A DNA stretch of 64,000 bases from Streptomyces sp. R41 (GCF_041053055.1 NZ_CP163443.1:9841001-9905000); one strand, 5' to 3'. Counted from the first letter of the stretch, positions 52,970 to 61,930 are shown. Notes: generated by a model not told the origin, from the letters alone. Made by a program: numbers and translations.

Positions 52970-54280
52970 TTGACCGTCAGCTACCGCCAGCCCGGTGTCG
53001 TCCTCACCGACCACCGCTTCACCGTGCCCCTCGACCACGACGACCCGGCGGGGGAGAGCATCGAGCTCTTCGCCCGCGAGGTCGTCGCGAGCGACAGGGC
53101 CGACAAAGCACAGCAGGACCTCCCCTGGCTGGTCTACCTCCAAGGCGGCCCCGGCTTCGGCGCCAACCGCTTCGTCGGCAAACAGGCCTGGCTCGGCCGT
53201 GCGCTGAAGGAGTTCCGGGTGCTGCTCCTCGACCAGCGCGGCACCGGCCACTCCACGCCCGCCAACCGGCAGACCCTTCCGCTGCGCGGCGGCCCGCGCG
53301 AACAGGCCGAGTACCTCGCGCACTTCCGCGCCGACGCCATCGTCCGCGACTGCGAGGCCATCCGCCCCCGGCTCACCGGCGGCGCCCCCTGGACCGTACT
53401 CGGCCAGAGCTTCGGCGGCTTCTGCGCGGTGCACTACCTGTCCACCGCGCCGGAGGGGCTGCGGGCCGCCGTCATCACCGGTGGGCTGCCCTCGCTCGAC
53501 GGGCATGCGGACGACGTCTACCGGGCGGCGTATCCCCGTATCGAGCGCAAGGTCGCCGCGCACTACGCGCGCTATCCGCAGGACGTCGAGCGGGCCCGCC
53601 AGATCGCGGAGTACCTCCTGCAGCACGAGCCGGTCCTCAACGGCGGCTACCGCCTGACCGTCGAGGCCTTCCAGTCGCTCGGCATCGTCCTCGGCGGCAG
53701 CGAGGGCAGCCACCGGCTGCACTACCTCCTCGAGGAGGCCTTCGTCCGCACCCCGCAGGGCCCGGCCCTCTCCGACGCCTTCCAGGAGGACGTACAGGGC
53801 CTCCTCTCGTACGCGGGCCACCCCCTGTACGCCCTCGTCCACGAGGCCTGCTACGCCCAGGGCGACCGCCCCACCGCCTGGTCCGCCGAGCGGGTACGCG
53901 CCGAGTTCCCGCAGTTCGACGCGGCCAAGGCCCTCGCGGACGACGGACCGCTGCTGTTCACCGGCGAGTCCGTGCACCCCTGGACGTTCGAGACCGACCC
54001 GGCGCTGCGCCCCCTGCGCGAGACCGCCGAGGAACTGGCCGCCCGGAGCGACTGGCGGCCGCTGTACGATCCCGCCCGCCTCGCCGCCAACGAGGTGCCG
54101 GTCGCCGCGGCGGTCTACCACGACGACATGTACGTCGACGCCGAGCACTCCCTGCGCACCGCGCGCGCCATCCGGGGCCTGCGCACCTGGGTGACGGACG
54201 AGTTCGAGCACGACGGGGTACGGGCCGGCGGGCCGCGCGTGCTGGACCGGTTGCTGGCGTTGACGCGCAACGAGGTCTGA
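52970..54280 (+). CDS. Alpha/beta hydrolase, S33 proline iminopeptidase-like
   Basis: About 436 residues from TTG 52970 (TVSYRQPGVVLTDHRFTV) after GGGAG; GTG 52922 would give 452. The oxyanion strand is YLQGGPGFGANRF, then VLLLDQRGTGHSTPANRQ, and the nucleophile elbow GQSFGG with Ser. The C-terminal third is the alpha-helical cap typical of S33 prolyl aminopeptidases. Cytoplasmic or loosely bound; no signal peptide is seen. Confidence 0.88.
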   Translation: MTVSYRQPGVVLTDHRFTVPLDHDDPAGESIELFAREVVASDRADKAQQDLPWLVYLQGGPGFGANRFVGKQAWLGRALKEFRVLLLDQRGTGHSTPANRQTLPLRGGPREQAEYLAHFRADAIVRDCEAIRPRLTGGAPWTVLGQSFGGFCAVHYLSTAPEGLRAAVITGGLPSLDGHADDVYRAAYPRIERKVAAHYARYPQDVERARQIAEYLLQHEPVLNGGYRLTVEAFQSLGIVLGGSEGSHRLHYLLEEAFVRTPQGPALSDAFQEDVQGLLSYAGHPLYALVHEACYAQGDRPTAWSAERVRAEFPQFDAAKALADDGPLLFTGESVHPWTFETDPALRPLRETAEELAARSDWRPLYDPARLAANEVPVAAAVYHDDMYVDAEHSLRTARAIRGLRTWVTDEFEHDGVRAGGPRVLDRLLALTRNEV

Positions 54281-54298
54281 GATCTCCGAGGGGCCTCT

Positions 54299-54325
54299 AG
54301 GATTCTGACGAGCCGTCAGAATCCT
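54299..54325. promoter_or_regulatory. Perfect 27-bp hairpin/operator before the enoyl-CoA hydratase
   Basis: Arms AGGATTCTGACG (54299-54310) and CGTCAGAATCCT (54314-54325) pair perfectly around AGC. It lies 18 bp after the hydrolase stop and 12 bp before the hydratase ATG at 54338. It could be a TetR-type operator (TCTGACG..CGTCAGA cores recur near acyl-CoA genes) or a terminator of the hydrolase gene. Confidence 0.6.
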
Positions 54326-54337
54326 TGGGGGGCACGG

Positions 54338-55171
54338 ATGATCGACACCACGCGGACGGACATCCCGGAGGGTGAGGAGCGGCTGCGCCTCGACGTCGAG
54401 GACGGCATCGGTGTCCTCACCCTCTGCCGCCCGGCGAAGCTCAACGCGTGGAGCTGGGAGTCCACGCGTCAACTCGGCCTGTTCGCCGGCCGGATCCGCT
54501 TCGACGAGTCGATCCGGGTGGTCCTGCTGCGGGCCGAGGGGCGGGCCTTCTGCGCGGGGATCGACGTCACGGCGCCGGGCGGCGCGATCACCGGCCGATC
54601 CGGGGCGGAGCGCGCCCGCCACTACTACGAGGGCATCCGCTGGGCGCACGAACGGTTCGCGGCCTTCGCACGGCTGCCGCAGCCCGTTGTCGCGGCGGTA
54701 CAGGGGTACTGCCTGGGCTTCGGATTCGAGCTCGCGCTGATGGCGGACGTCCGGATCGCGTCCGACGACTCGGTGTTCGCGCTGCCGGAGGCCCAGCTGG
54801 GGGTCGCGGTCGACGCGGGCGGTGATCTGCGGATCGCGCGCGAGGCGGGCGCGGGATGGGCGAAGCTGCTCGCGCTGACGGGGCGCCGCCTGGACGCCGT
54901 CACTGCCGAGCGCCTCCACCTCGTCCAACTTCTGGTCGCACCCGACGAATTGGACACGGCGGCCCGCGCGGTCGCCGCCGAGATCGCGGCCAACGCGCCC
55001 CTCGCGGTCCAGGGGATCAAACGCGACATCGACGGGTTCGCGGACGCCGGACTCGCCGCGGCCCTCGACCGTACGGCGATGTCGGCGGCACTCAGCCTGA
55101 CCTCGGACGACTCGCGCGAGGGATACGGGGCGAAGGGCGCCCGCCGCCTGCCTCGCTTCGAGGGGAAGTGA
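54338..55171 (+). CDS. Enoyl-CoA hydratase/isomerase family protein
   Basis: 277 residues of crotonase fold: DVEDGIGVLTLCRPAKLNAW, the oxyanion blocks RAFCAGIDVTAPGGA and QGYCLGFGFELALMADVRIA, and ALPEAQLGVAVDAGGDLRIA. In the first block Ala-Gly-Ile-Asp fits the acyl-CoA binding turn. It stands alone behind the 27-bp hairpin, so the exact acyl-CoA substrate is unknown. Confidence 0.9.
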   Translation: MIDTTRTDIPEGEERLRLDVEDGIGVLTLCRPAKLNAWSWESTRQLGLFAGRIRFDESIRVVLLRAEGRAFCAGIDVTAPGGAITGRSGAERARHYYEGIRWAHERFAAFARLPQPVVAAVQGYCLGFGFELALMADVRIASDDSVFALPEAQLGVAVDAGGDLRIAREAGAGWAKLLALTGRRLDAVTAERLHLVQLLVAPDELDTAARAVAAEIAANAPLAVQGIKRDIDGFADAGLAAALDRTAMSAALSLTSDDSREGYGAKGARRLPRFEGK

Positions 55172-55222
55172 TCGGCATGTTTTGATCGGGCACTGTTCTG
55201 CACTACGGAGGATGGGGCACCG

Positions 55223-56113
55223 ATGCACGACAGCGAACTCCTCGCGGACCGGTTCGAAGAGCACCGCGGCCACTTGAGAGCGGTGGCCTACCGGATGCTC
55301 GGCTCGCTCACCGAGGCGGACGACGCCGTCCAGGAGGCCTGGCTGAAGCTCAGCCGCACCGACGCCGACGAGGTCAGAAACCTCGGGGGCTGGCTGACCA
55401 CCGTGGTCGGCCGGGTGTGCCTGGACATGCTGCGCTCGCGCGCGTCGCGCCGCGAGGAGCCCATGGACGCCTTCGTCCCCGACCCGGTCGTCAGCCCTTT
55501 GGCGCGGATCGACCCCGAGCAGGAGGTGCTGCTGGCCGACTCGGTCGGGCTCGCCCTCCTCGTGGTGCTGGAGACGCTGGAGCCCGCCGAGCGGCTCGCG
55601 TTCGTCCTGCACGACATGTTCGCGGTGCCCTTCGACGACATCGCGCCCGTCGTCGGCCGTTCCTCCGCCGCGACCCGCCAGCTCGCCAGCCGGGCCCGGC
55701 GCCGGGTGCAGGGAGCCGCTGCGGAGCCCGAGCGCGACGTCACCCGGCAGAAGAAGGTCCTCGACGCCTTTCTTGCGGCCTCGCGCGGCGGAGACTTCGA
55801 GGCCCTCGTCTCCGTCCTCGACGCCGACGTCGTGCTGCGCGCCGACTCGGGCCCGCTCGTGGGCGGAGCGGCCGCCTCCAAGGTGGTCCGTGGCGCGGCG
55901 GCCGTCGCTCAACAGGCGCTCACCTTCGCGCGGTTCGCGGCGTCCTCGCGGCTCGTGCTGGTCAACGGTGAGGTGGGCGTCGTCGCGACCGTCGACGGAC
56001 AGCCGATGTCGGTCATGGGCGTCACCGTCGCCGACGGGAAGATCGTCGCAATGCACATCCTGGCCGACCCCGAGCGGCTCGCGCGGCTCGACCTCGGGGA
56101 GCTGGGCGACTGA
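55223..56113 (+). CDS. ECF41-like sigma factor with SnoaL-type C-terminus
   Basis: 296 residues. Regions 2 and 4 are seen in AYRMLGSLTEADDAVQEAWL and LAFVLHDMFAVPFDDIAPVV...SSAATRQLASRARRRVQ. A SnoaL-like domain follows (about 170-296), with the region FLAASRGGDFEALVSVLDAD and the ECF41-type tail VAMHILADPERLARLDLG. ECF41 sigma factors are regulated by this C-terminal extension rather than by a classic anti-sigma. No COE-type partner gene is adjacent. Confidence 0.88.
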   Translation: MHDSELLADRFEEHRGHLRAVAYRMLGSLTEADDAVQEAWLKLSRTDADEVRNLGGWLTTVVGRVCLDMLRSRASRREEPMDAFVPDPVVSPLARIDPEQEVLLADSVGLALLVVLETLEPAERLAFVLHDMFAVPFDDIAPVVGRSSAATRQLASRARRRVQGAAAEPERDVTRQKKVLDAFLAASRGGDFEALVSVLDADVVLRADSGPLVGGAAASKVVRGAAAVAQQALTFARFAASSRLVLVNGEVGVVATVDGQPMSVMGVTVADGKIVAMHILADPERLARLDLGELGD

Positions 56114-56116
56114 CCT

Positions 56117-56992
56117 TCAGCCGGTGAAGGGCCCCCGCCCCAGCTGGTCCCGCACCGCCACCACCGGCTGGCTGACGAGCCCCCTGCGCTGCCAGTTCGC
56201 ACCGTCCACCACCAGCGTGTGGCCGGTGATGAAACGGGCGTAGGGGGACGCCAGAAAGGTGGCGGCCCAGCCGAGTTCGCGCGGCGCGCCGACCCGGAGG
56301 GCGGGCTGGCGCGCGTCGTGGGCGTCGGCCCGGTCCAGCCGGCCCCGAATGTCGTCGGTCATGTCCTCGTGCGGCATCAGCCCCGGCACAAGACCGTTGA
56401 CCTGGATGCCGTACGGCCCCCACTCCACGGCCAGCGTCCGGACGAGGTTCTGCACCCCCGCCTTGGCCGCCGCGCTGTGCGCGAAACCGGGGCCGCCCGT
56501 CCAGGCGTACGACGCGCCGACGTCGATGATCGAACCCGGTGTGCCCGCGGCGAGATGACGCCGGCCGAACTCGCGGGTCATCAGGAACGTCCCGGTGAGC
56601 GTGATGTCGACGACCGCCCGCCAGGCGTTCGGGGACATGTCCTCGGCGGGGACGGGGAAGTTCGCCGCCGCGTTGTTGACCAGCACGTCGGGCAGTGCGC
56701 ACGCGTCGAACACCTCGGCGATCCGCTCCGGGTCCCGTATGTCGCACACGGCTGTGGTCACTCGCGTGCCCAGCTTCGCCAACTCCTCCTGTGCGGGGGC
56801 CAGATGCTCCTCGCGGCGACTGACGATCACCAGATCGGCCCCCAGCCGGGCGAACTCCGCCCCGATCGCCTTGCCGAGTCCGGTGCCGCCGCCGGTGATC
56901 AGTACGAGCGAGCCGTCGTACGTCCCGGCCGGGAGCGCGCTCGCGCCCAGCGGGGGAGGCACGGGGAGCCCGGAGAGCAGTGTGTCGTCCAT
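56117..56992 (-). CDS. 2,4-dienoyl-CoA reductase-type SDR
   Basis: 291 residues with GGGTGLGKAI (NADP loop), NNAAANFPVPAEDM, and Tyr162, Ser173, Lys177 in ASYAWTGGPGFAHSAAAK. The spacings, Tyr to Lys 15 and Ser to Lys 4, equal those of the mitochondrial 2,4-dienoyl-CoA reductase triad (Tyr199, Ser210, Lys214), in place of the usual YxxxK. It would reduce an enoyl or dienoyl-CoA. It lies 52 bp downstream of the serine hydrolase gene, in its direction. Confidence 0.88.
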   Translation of the reverse strand: MDDTLLSGLPVPPPLGASALPAGTYDGSLVLITGGGTGLGKAIGAEFARLGADLVIVSRREEHLAPAQEELAKLGTRVTTAVCDIRDPERIAEVFDACALPDVLVNNAAANFPVPAEDMSPNAWRAVVDITLTGTFLMTREFGRRHLAAGTPGSIIDVGASYAWTGGPGFAHSAAAKAGVQNLVRTLAVEWGPYGIQVNGLVPGLMPHEDMTDDIRGRLDRADAHDARQPALRVGAPRELGWAATFLASPYARFITGHTLVVDGANWQRRGLVSQPVVAVRDQLGRGPFTG

Positions 56993-57043
56993 GGCGGCCT
57001 CGATACCCGGTGTGCCTCCAAACCTCCAGGCATGAGGCGGGAT

Positions 57044-58177
57044 TCAACGGCGCACGGCGTCGTGGAGCGCCGCCAGCAGATCCAGGGGCCGCCGGTCCGG
57101 CCACACGGCGCTCGTGCGGTTCATCGCGTACGAGAACCCGACCCGGCTGCCGGGCCAGGCGCCGTGCCGTGATCCCCACGCCCCGGCGTGCCCGAAGGCG
57201 TCGGGCGCCGGGCCGAAGAGGCCCAGCTCTGTCTGCAGCTCGAAGCCCGCCGCGTACGCCATCGGGCTGTTCCACAACGGCTCGGTGCCGCGCCGCAGTT
57301 CGCGCCGTCCGAGTTGTACGGTCGCCTCCTCCAGGACGCGGACGCCGTCCAGTTCGCCGCCCCGGGCGAGGCAGGCGTAGAAGCGCGCCATCGAACGGGC
57401 CGTCACATGGGCGCCCACGGCGGGGACTTCGGACCGGCGGAACGCGGCGCTGTTCCACAGGGCGGGCGCGTCCGCCGCGGCGAGGGGATTGCGGGTCAGG
57501 ACGCGCAGCGGATCGTCGCCCGGAGGCGGTACGAGGACGCCCGGACCCGCGAGCGTGGTGGCGACCCGGTGATGCTCCTCGTCCGGCAGCCCGAGCCACA
57601 CGTCCAGACCGAGCGGCTCCGCGAACTCGTCGGCGAAGAAGGCCCCGGCGCTCCGCCCGTCGACGCGGCGTATCAACTCGCCCGCCAGCCAGCCGTAGGT
57701 CTGCGCGTGATACACGAACGCGGCGCGCGGATCGTCCGCGGGCGCCTGCGAGGCGAGCAGCCCGGCCATGTGTACTGGGTCGAGGAACTCCTCGTTGTCG
57801 AACGGGACTTGGACGCCCGGCAGGCGCGCCTGGTGCGACATGATCTCGGCGACCGTGATCCCGGCCTTGCCCGCCGCGGCGAACTCCGGCCAGTAGCGGG
57901 CGGCCGGGGTGTCGAGGTCCAGTTGGCCGCGCTCGACGAGGAGGAGTACGCAGGCGGCGGTGAGGCCCTTGGCGCCGGAGAAGACGAGCTGCAGGGTGTC
58001 CACGCGCCAGGGGCGGCCGCTGTCCGGGTCGGCTGTGCCGCCCCACAGGTCGACGACCGGTTCTCCGTCCCGGTACGCGGCGAAGGCTGCGCCCGCCTCC
58101 TCGTGCTCCTTGAAGTTGCGGCCGAAGACCTCCGCGACCGCCTCGAAACCGGGGGCTGTGTGGCCCTGGATGTCCAT
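57044..58177 (-). CDS. Serine hydrolase of the beta-lactamase class C/esterase EstB group
   Basis: 377 residues. The nucleophile motif SxxK is Ser67-Gly-Ala-Lys70 (VFSGAKGL); Tyr156 in YHAQTYG and the C-terminal HAGAWG complete the EstB-like site. No signal peptide is seen, so it acts in the cytoplasm, as an esterase or amidase rather than a secreted beta-lactamase. It heads a two-gene run with the SDR. Confidence 0.88.
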   Translation of the reverse strand: MDIQGHTAPGFEAVAEVFGRNFKEHEEAGAAFAAYRDGEPVVDLWGGTADPDSGRPWRVDTLQLVFSGAKGLTAACVLLLVERGQLDLDTPAARYWPEFAAAGKAGITVAEIMSHQARLPGVQVPFDNEEFLDPVHMAGLLASQAPADDPRAAFVYHAQTYGWLAGELIRRVDGRSAGAFFADEFAEPLGLDVWLGLPDEEHHRVATTLAGPGVLVPPPGDDPLRVLTRNPLAAADAPALWNSAAFRRSEVPAVGAHVTARSMARFYACLARGGELDGVRVLEEATVQLGRRELRRGTEPLWNSPMAYAAGFELQTELGLFGPAPDAFGHAGAWGSRHGAWPGSRVGFSYAMNRTSAVWPDRRPLDLLAALHDAVRR

Positions 58178-58241
58178 CGTTCCGTCACCTCGGGATCGAT
58201 CGGTGGGGCGGGGCGAGTGCGTGCCTGGCGGGTGTGGGGTT

Positions 58242-58683
58242 TTTCGCCCCCTCCGCCCCTACCCGTCCCGACCAGCCTTTCGGCTGCGGGTGTGTGGGGG
58301 CTTGTCGCGCAGTTCCCCGCGCCCCTTTAGGGGCGCGGGGAACTGCGCAATCTTTTGAGCGGGGGTCTGGGCAAACAATATCTTTTTTACCAACATAAAT
58401 ATACCCAACCCCCCCCCCCAATTTCCTCCAGTATATTAATTCTTATCCTAAATAATATATTCCCTTTTTCCCCCCCCTTATATAATATTATTTTGTCCCT
58501 ATTTTATCTTTCTCTCTTTCCCTATTTTAAAAATATACCCCCCCCATATAATTTTTTTTTTCTCTTCTTTTTCTTTCCCCCCCCCCCAGCTCCTTTTCCA
58601 CCTATATTTCTCCCCCTCTTTTGAGCGGGGGTCTGGGGGCGCAGCCCCCAGGGACGGGACGGGTAGGGGCGGAGGGGGCGAAA
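58242..58683. repeat. Inverted repeat arms around a hairpin and an insert
   Basis: A 28-bp arm at 58242-58269 (begins TTTCGCCCCCTCCG) is the reverse complement of 58656-58683. Inside lie a 19-bp perfect stem, left 58307-58325 and right 58330-58348 around TTTA, and a second hairpin, CTGGGGGC-gca-GCCCCCAG at 58633-58651. This nested palindrome separates the divergent serine hydrolase and Cys-rich genes and shares sequence with the repeat at 43761. Confidence 0.75.
58351..58637. other. Anomalous AT-rich, nearly G-free insert flanked by a 21-bp repeat
   Basis: TCTTTTGAGCGGGGGTCTGG (with one more G) occurs at 58351-58371 and 58617-58637. The 245 bases between are runs of C, T and A with only about three G's, unlike anything else in the window. 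Dropping one repeat copy plus the insert (266 bp) restores ordinary Streptomyces-like sequence across the hairpin. It is probably an artefact of sequencing or assembly at a strong palindrome, though a real insertion is not excluded. A 89-codon frame within it is not a gene. Confidence 0.7.
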
Positions 58684-58793
58684 TCCACTCGCCCAGGCAT
58701 GGCGGAGAGGCTACCGACCGATGCAGTAATGGTCCAGACCATGTGCCATCGGTCCAGTTCAGACCGCCCCTCCCGGCTCAGTACGCTGGGGCC

Positions 58794-59648
58794 ATGCAAG
58801 AAGACAGCGGAACAGTCCAGGACCGGCTCCTCGATCTGCGCGCCGACTGCGGATCGTGCTTCGGGCTGTGCTGTGTCGCCCTGCCCTTCGCCCGCTCGGC
58901 GGACTTCGCGATCGACAAGGACGCCGGGAAGCCCTGTCCGAACCTGGCGACCGACTTCCGGTGCGGCATCCACACACAACTGCGCCAGAAGGGCTTCACG
59001 GGCTGCACGGTGTACGACTGCTTCGGCGCCGGGCAGAAGGTGTCGCAGGCCACCTTCGGCGGTGAGGACTGGCGCTCGGGCTCGCGAGAGCACGCCCGGC
59101 AGATGTTCGACGTGTTCCCGGTCGTACGCCAGCTCCACGAACTGCTCTGGTACCTGAACGAGGCGCTCACGCTTTCCGCCGCCCGCCCGGTGCACGCCGA
59201 TGTCCGCCGCGCGCTCGACAAGACCGAGCGGCTCACCCGCCAAACCCCCGAGGAACTCGCGGAGTTGGACGTGGCCGCGCACCGGCAGGAGGTCAATGTG
59301 CTGCTGCTGCGGACCAGCGAACTCGTGCGCGCGGGCGCCGGCCGCGGAAGGAAGGCCCGTCCCAAGGACCGCCGCGGCGCCGACCTCATGGGCGCCCGTC
59401 TCAAGGGAGCCGACCTGCGCGGCGCCAACCTGCGCGGCGCCTACCTCATCGCCGCCGATCTGACCGGCGCCGATCTGCGCGGCGCGGACCTGATCGGTGC
59501 CGACCTGCGCGACACCGACCTCACGGACGCCGATCTGACCGGCGCGTTCTTCCTGACCCAGCCCCAGCTGAACGCGGCCCGGGGGAGCGCCGGCACCAGG
59601 CTGCCGGAGTCAGTCACCCGCCCGGGCCACTGGGCGGGCCGGCACTGA
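58794..59648 (+). CDS. Cys-rich (YkgJ-like) domain fused to pentapeptide repeats
   Basis: 284 residues from ATG 58794 ([20 protein letters not shown]). An N-terminal Cys cluster, CGSCFGLCC then [21 protein letters not shown], suggests a metal (zinc or Fe-S) site. The C-terminal third (about 195-265) is a run of pentapeptide repeats ([19 protein letters not shown]). I know of similar Streptomyces proteins but not their function. Its 3' end overlaps the P450 gene by 39 bp. Confidence 0.75.
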   Translation: MQEDSGTVQDRLLDLRADCGSCFGLCCVALPFARSADFAIDKDAGKPCPNLATDFRCGIHTQLRQKGFTGCTVYDCFGAGQKVSQATFGGEDWRSGSREHARQMFDVFPVVRQLHELLWYLNEALTLSAARPVHADVRRALDKTERLTRQTPEELAELDVAAHRQEVNVLLLRTSELVRAGAGRGRKARPKDRRGADLMGARLKGADLRGANLRGAYLIAADLTGADLRGADLIGADLRDTDLTDADLTGAFFLTQPQLNAARGSAGTRLPESVTRPGHWAGRH

Positions 59649-61094
59649 GTCCGGTGCGGGCGCGCGGCGTTCGAGGTGCAGGCGCAGCCCCTCCGGCATC
59701 AGCGTCAGCCGCTCGGCCACCCGCAGCCGGTAGTCCGGGTCGGCCCGCAGTTCGTAGCGGCGCAGCAGCAGGCCGAGGACCAGGGTCGCCTCGTGCAGCG
59801 CGAACTGGCGGCCGATACAGGCCCGCGCCCCGGTGCCGAACGGCTTGAAGGTGTGCCCGGGCCGGGCCCGCACCGCCTTCGCGTCGAAGCGGTCCGGGTC
59901 GAACTTCTCGGCGTCGGCGCCCCACACGTCCGGATCGCGGTGCAGCATCGCCGTCAGGACCAGTGCCCACGCGCCCTGCCGCATGGGATGGACGCCGCCC
60001 AGCACCGTGTCCTGCCGGGCCTCGCGCGCGAAGGCCGGCGCCGTCGGCCACAGGCGCAGCGACTCGTCGAGGACCCGGCGGACATAGCGCAGCTTGGCGA
60101 CCTGGTCGTAGCCGGGCCGGTCCGTGTCGCCCCAGACGCGGTCGACCTCGGCCCGGGCGCGCGCGGCGACGTCCGGGTGCCGGGAGAGGTAGTGCAGGGC
60201 GAAGGAGAGTGCACCGGACGTGGTCTCGTGGCCGGCGATCAGGAAGGTGATGACCTGGCGGCGGATGTTCTGCGGCGCCAGCCGTTCCCCGGTCTCCGGG
60301 TGGGCGGTCTCCAGCATCCGGTCGAGCAAGTCCCCCTCCCCGCTTGAGGATTGACGGTCCTTCACCACCGCATCGACCGTGCGATTGAGATACGCCATGT
60401 CCGCCTCGTTGCGACGGGAGGCGCCGCGCATGAGCAGCGGAGCCATCGGCGCGGGCACGGCATTGAGGCGCTGCGCGTACGTAAGGGTGCCCACCATCGC
60501 GTCCACGAAGGGATGCGGCCGGGAGCGCTCGAAGGAACCGAAGTCATGACCGAAGCCGGTCCGGGCGATCGTCTCCAGCGTCAGCTTCGTCATGTCGCCG
60601 GGTACGTCCACGCTGCGCCCCGCCGCCTGCTCCCGGTCCCAGCGGTCCGTCAGCCGCTCGGTCACGGCCAGCATCATCGGGTGGTAGCCCTCCATCGCCT
60701 CACGGCTGAAGCCGGGGGCCAGGACGTCGTGCGCCAGCTGCCAGTTGGGCTCGTGGTTGTACGCCGTGAACAGGCCGTCCCCGGCCACCGGGCGGAGATT
60801 GGCGACCCCCAGGCCCACATGCTTCGCGAACCGCGTCTCGTCCGCCAGCTCGGCCGCGAGATCCGCGCCCCAGACGAAGACGATCTCCTTGCCGAAGATC
60901 TTGCGCCGGAAGATCGGCCCGAGCAGGCGGCCGAAGCGCATCGAGTCCTGGAGCGGCGAACGGACATTGACGCCGAGCACATCGCCCAGCAGCGGGACAC
61001 GGCGCGGTGGATGCGGAATGCGGTGCAGCTCCGGCCAGCCCAGCTCCGCGCTGCGGAACCCCTTGGGCAGTGCGGCCCCCGTCGTCTCCGCCAT
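59610..61094 (-). CDS. CYP102-type cytochrome P450, heme domain only
   Basis: 494 residues from ATG 61094, with AAGGAG 9 nt upstream. I-helix AGHETTSG (287-294), K-helix ExxR Glu344/Arg347 and the heme loop [10 protein letters not shown] with Cys426. Sequence style is that of the P450-BM3 heme domain (fatty acid hydroxylase), but no FMN/FAD reductase follows, so an external ferredoxin or reductase is needed. It is divergent from a TetR gene, with a long palindromic operator between. Confidence 0.92.
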   Translation of the reverse strand: MAETTGAALPKGFRSAELGWPELHRIPHPPRRVPLLGDVLGVNVRSPLQDSMRFGRLLGPIFRRKIFGKEIVFVWGADLAAELADETRFAKHVGLGVANLRPVAGDGLFTAYNHEPNWQLAHDVLAPGFSREAMEGYHPMMLAVTERLTDRWDREQAAGRSVDVPGDMTKLTLETIARTGFGHDFGSFERSRPHPFVDAMVGTLTYAQRLNAVPAPMAPLLMRGASRRNEADMAYLNRTVDAVVKDRQSSSGEGDLLDRMLETAHPETGERLAPQNIRRQVITFLIAGHETTSGALSFALHYLSRHPDVAARARAEVDRVWGDTDRPGYDQVAKLRYVRRVLDESLRLWPTAPAFAREARQDTVLGGVHPMRQGAWALVLTAMLHRDPDVWGADAEKFDPDRFDAKAVRARPGHTFKPFGTGARACIGRQFALHEATLVLGLLLRRYELRADPDYRLRVAERLTLMPEGLRLHLERRAPAPDSVPARPVARAGD

Positions 61095-61136
61095 GACGCC
61101 ATCTCCTTCGTGCCTGCGGCAGTTCGAATCTGTTGT

Positions 61137-61186
61137 ACGTGGGTTCAATAACGGATTTCAGTCTCGTCCCGTTGTTGAACCCACGT
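61137..61186. promoter_or_regulatory. Long interrupted palindrome between P450 and TetR genes
   Basis: ACGTGGGTTCAATAACGG (61137-61154) and CCGTTGTTGAACCCACGT (61169-61186) are inverted copies with one mismatch, separated by 14 bp. The centres of the two arms are 32 bp apart, about three helical turns. It lies between the starts at 61094 and 61203 and is the likely TetR operator. It may hold two dimer sites. Confidence 0.8.
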
Positions 61187-61202
61187 CAAGTAAAGTGCGG
61201 GC

Positions 61203-61811
61203 ATGGCCGGGAAACAGGGGGAGCGCCCGCGTCGGCGGCTCAGCACCGAGGAGCGCCGGGAGCAGTTGCTGTCGGTCGGGGCCTGCCTGTTCTCGGAGAG
61301 CCCGTACGACGACGTGTGGATCGAACAGGTCGCCGAGATCGCCGGAGTCTCGCGCGGGCTGCTGTACCACTACTTCCCGACGAAACGGGACTTCTTCGCG
61401 GCCGTCGTCGAGCGTGAGAGCAAGCGGATGCTGCGGATGACCGCGGCCGTGCCCGGAATCCCGGTCCGCCGGCAGCTCGGCGCGGGCCTCGACACCTTCC
61501 TCGGATACGTCGAGGAGCATGCGCACGGCTTCCGCGCCTTCCACCGCGCCGACGCGGCGGGCGACCAGGCCGTGCGCAAGGTCTATCAGCAGGCGCTGGC
61601 CGCACAGGAGCGGCAGATCCTGGAGGCGCTCGCCGCGGACCCCGAACTCGGCTGGGCGCCGGAGGACCGCCCCGAACTCCGCATAGCCGTCCGGGGATGG
61701 CTGGCCTTCACCACGGCCGTGTGTCTGGAGTGGCTCAGAGGGGCGGAGCTGACCCGGGAGCAGGTGCGCGATCTGTGCGCGCGAGCGCTGCTGGGCGCGA
61801 TCGCACCCTGA
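61203..61811 (+). CDS. TetR-family regulator, likely of the P450
   Basis: 202 residues with the TetR helix-turn-helix REQLLSVGACLFSESPYDDV...VAEIAGVSRGLLYHYFPTKR and a ligand-binding C-terminus. Divergent from the P450 gene, with the 18-bp-arm palindrome between, so it probably represses the P450 and itself until a fatty-acid-like ligand binds. Confidence 0.92.
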   Translation: MAGKQGERPRRRLSTEERREQLLSVGACLFSESPYDDVWIEQVAEIAGVSRGLLYHYFPTKRDFFAAVVERESKRMLRMTAAVPGIPVRRQLGAGLDTFLGYVEEHAHGFRAFHRADAAGDQAVRKVYQQALAAQERQILEALAADPELGWAPEDRPELRIAVRGWLAFTTAVCLEWLRGAELTREQVRDLCARALLGAIAP

Positions 61812-61900
61812 GCCGACTCCCGCTCGGCGGGGCCGCAGGCTGAACAGGGTGCTCACAGGGTGGCGAGGCCTGGTTGGCGTACACCCGGATCTTCGATAGG

Positions 61901-61919
61901 TTAGGCAAGCCTTACCTAA
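61901..61919 (+). promoter_or_regulatory. Iron box (DmdR/IdeR type)
   Basis: TTAGGCAAGCCTTACCTAA matches the consensus TTAGGTTAGGCTAACCTAA at 15 of 19 positions. It overlaps the start of the AAGGAGG RBS of the DUF2470 gene, whose ATG is at 61931, so Fe-loaded repressor would block both transcription and access to the leader. Confidence 0.85.
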
Positions 61920-61930
61920 GGAGGAATCTG

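Noticed and set aside
52844..56056. A 1070-codon open frame on the minus strand
   Set aside because: It lies antisense to three well-supported genes (S33 hydrolase, enoyl-CoA hydratase, ECF sigma factor). High GC at codon position 3 creates such long shadow frames, and its product has no recognisable domain.
58355..58624. An 89-codon frame in the AT-rich insert (Phe/Pro/Leu-rich)
   Set aside because: It is a translation of C/T homopolymer runs with no RBS, in a likely artefact.
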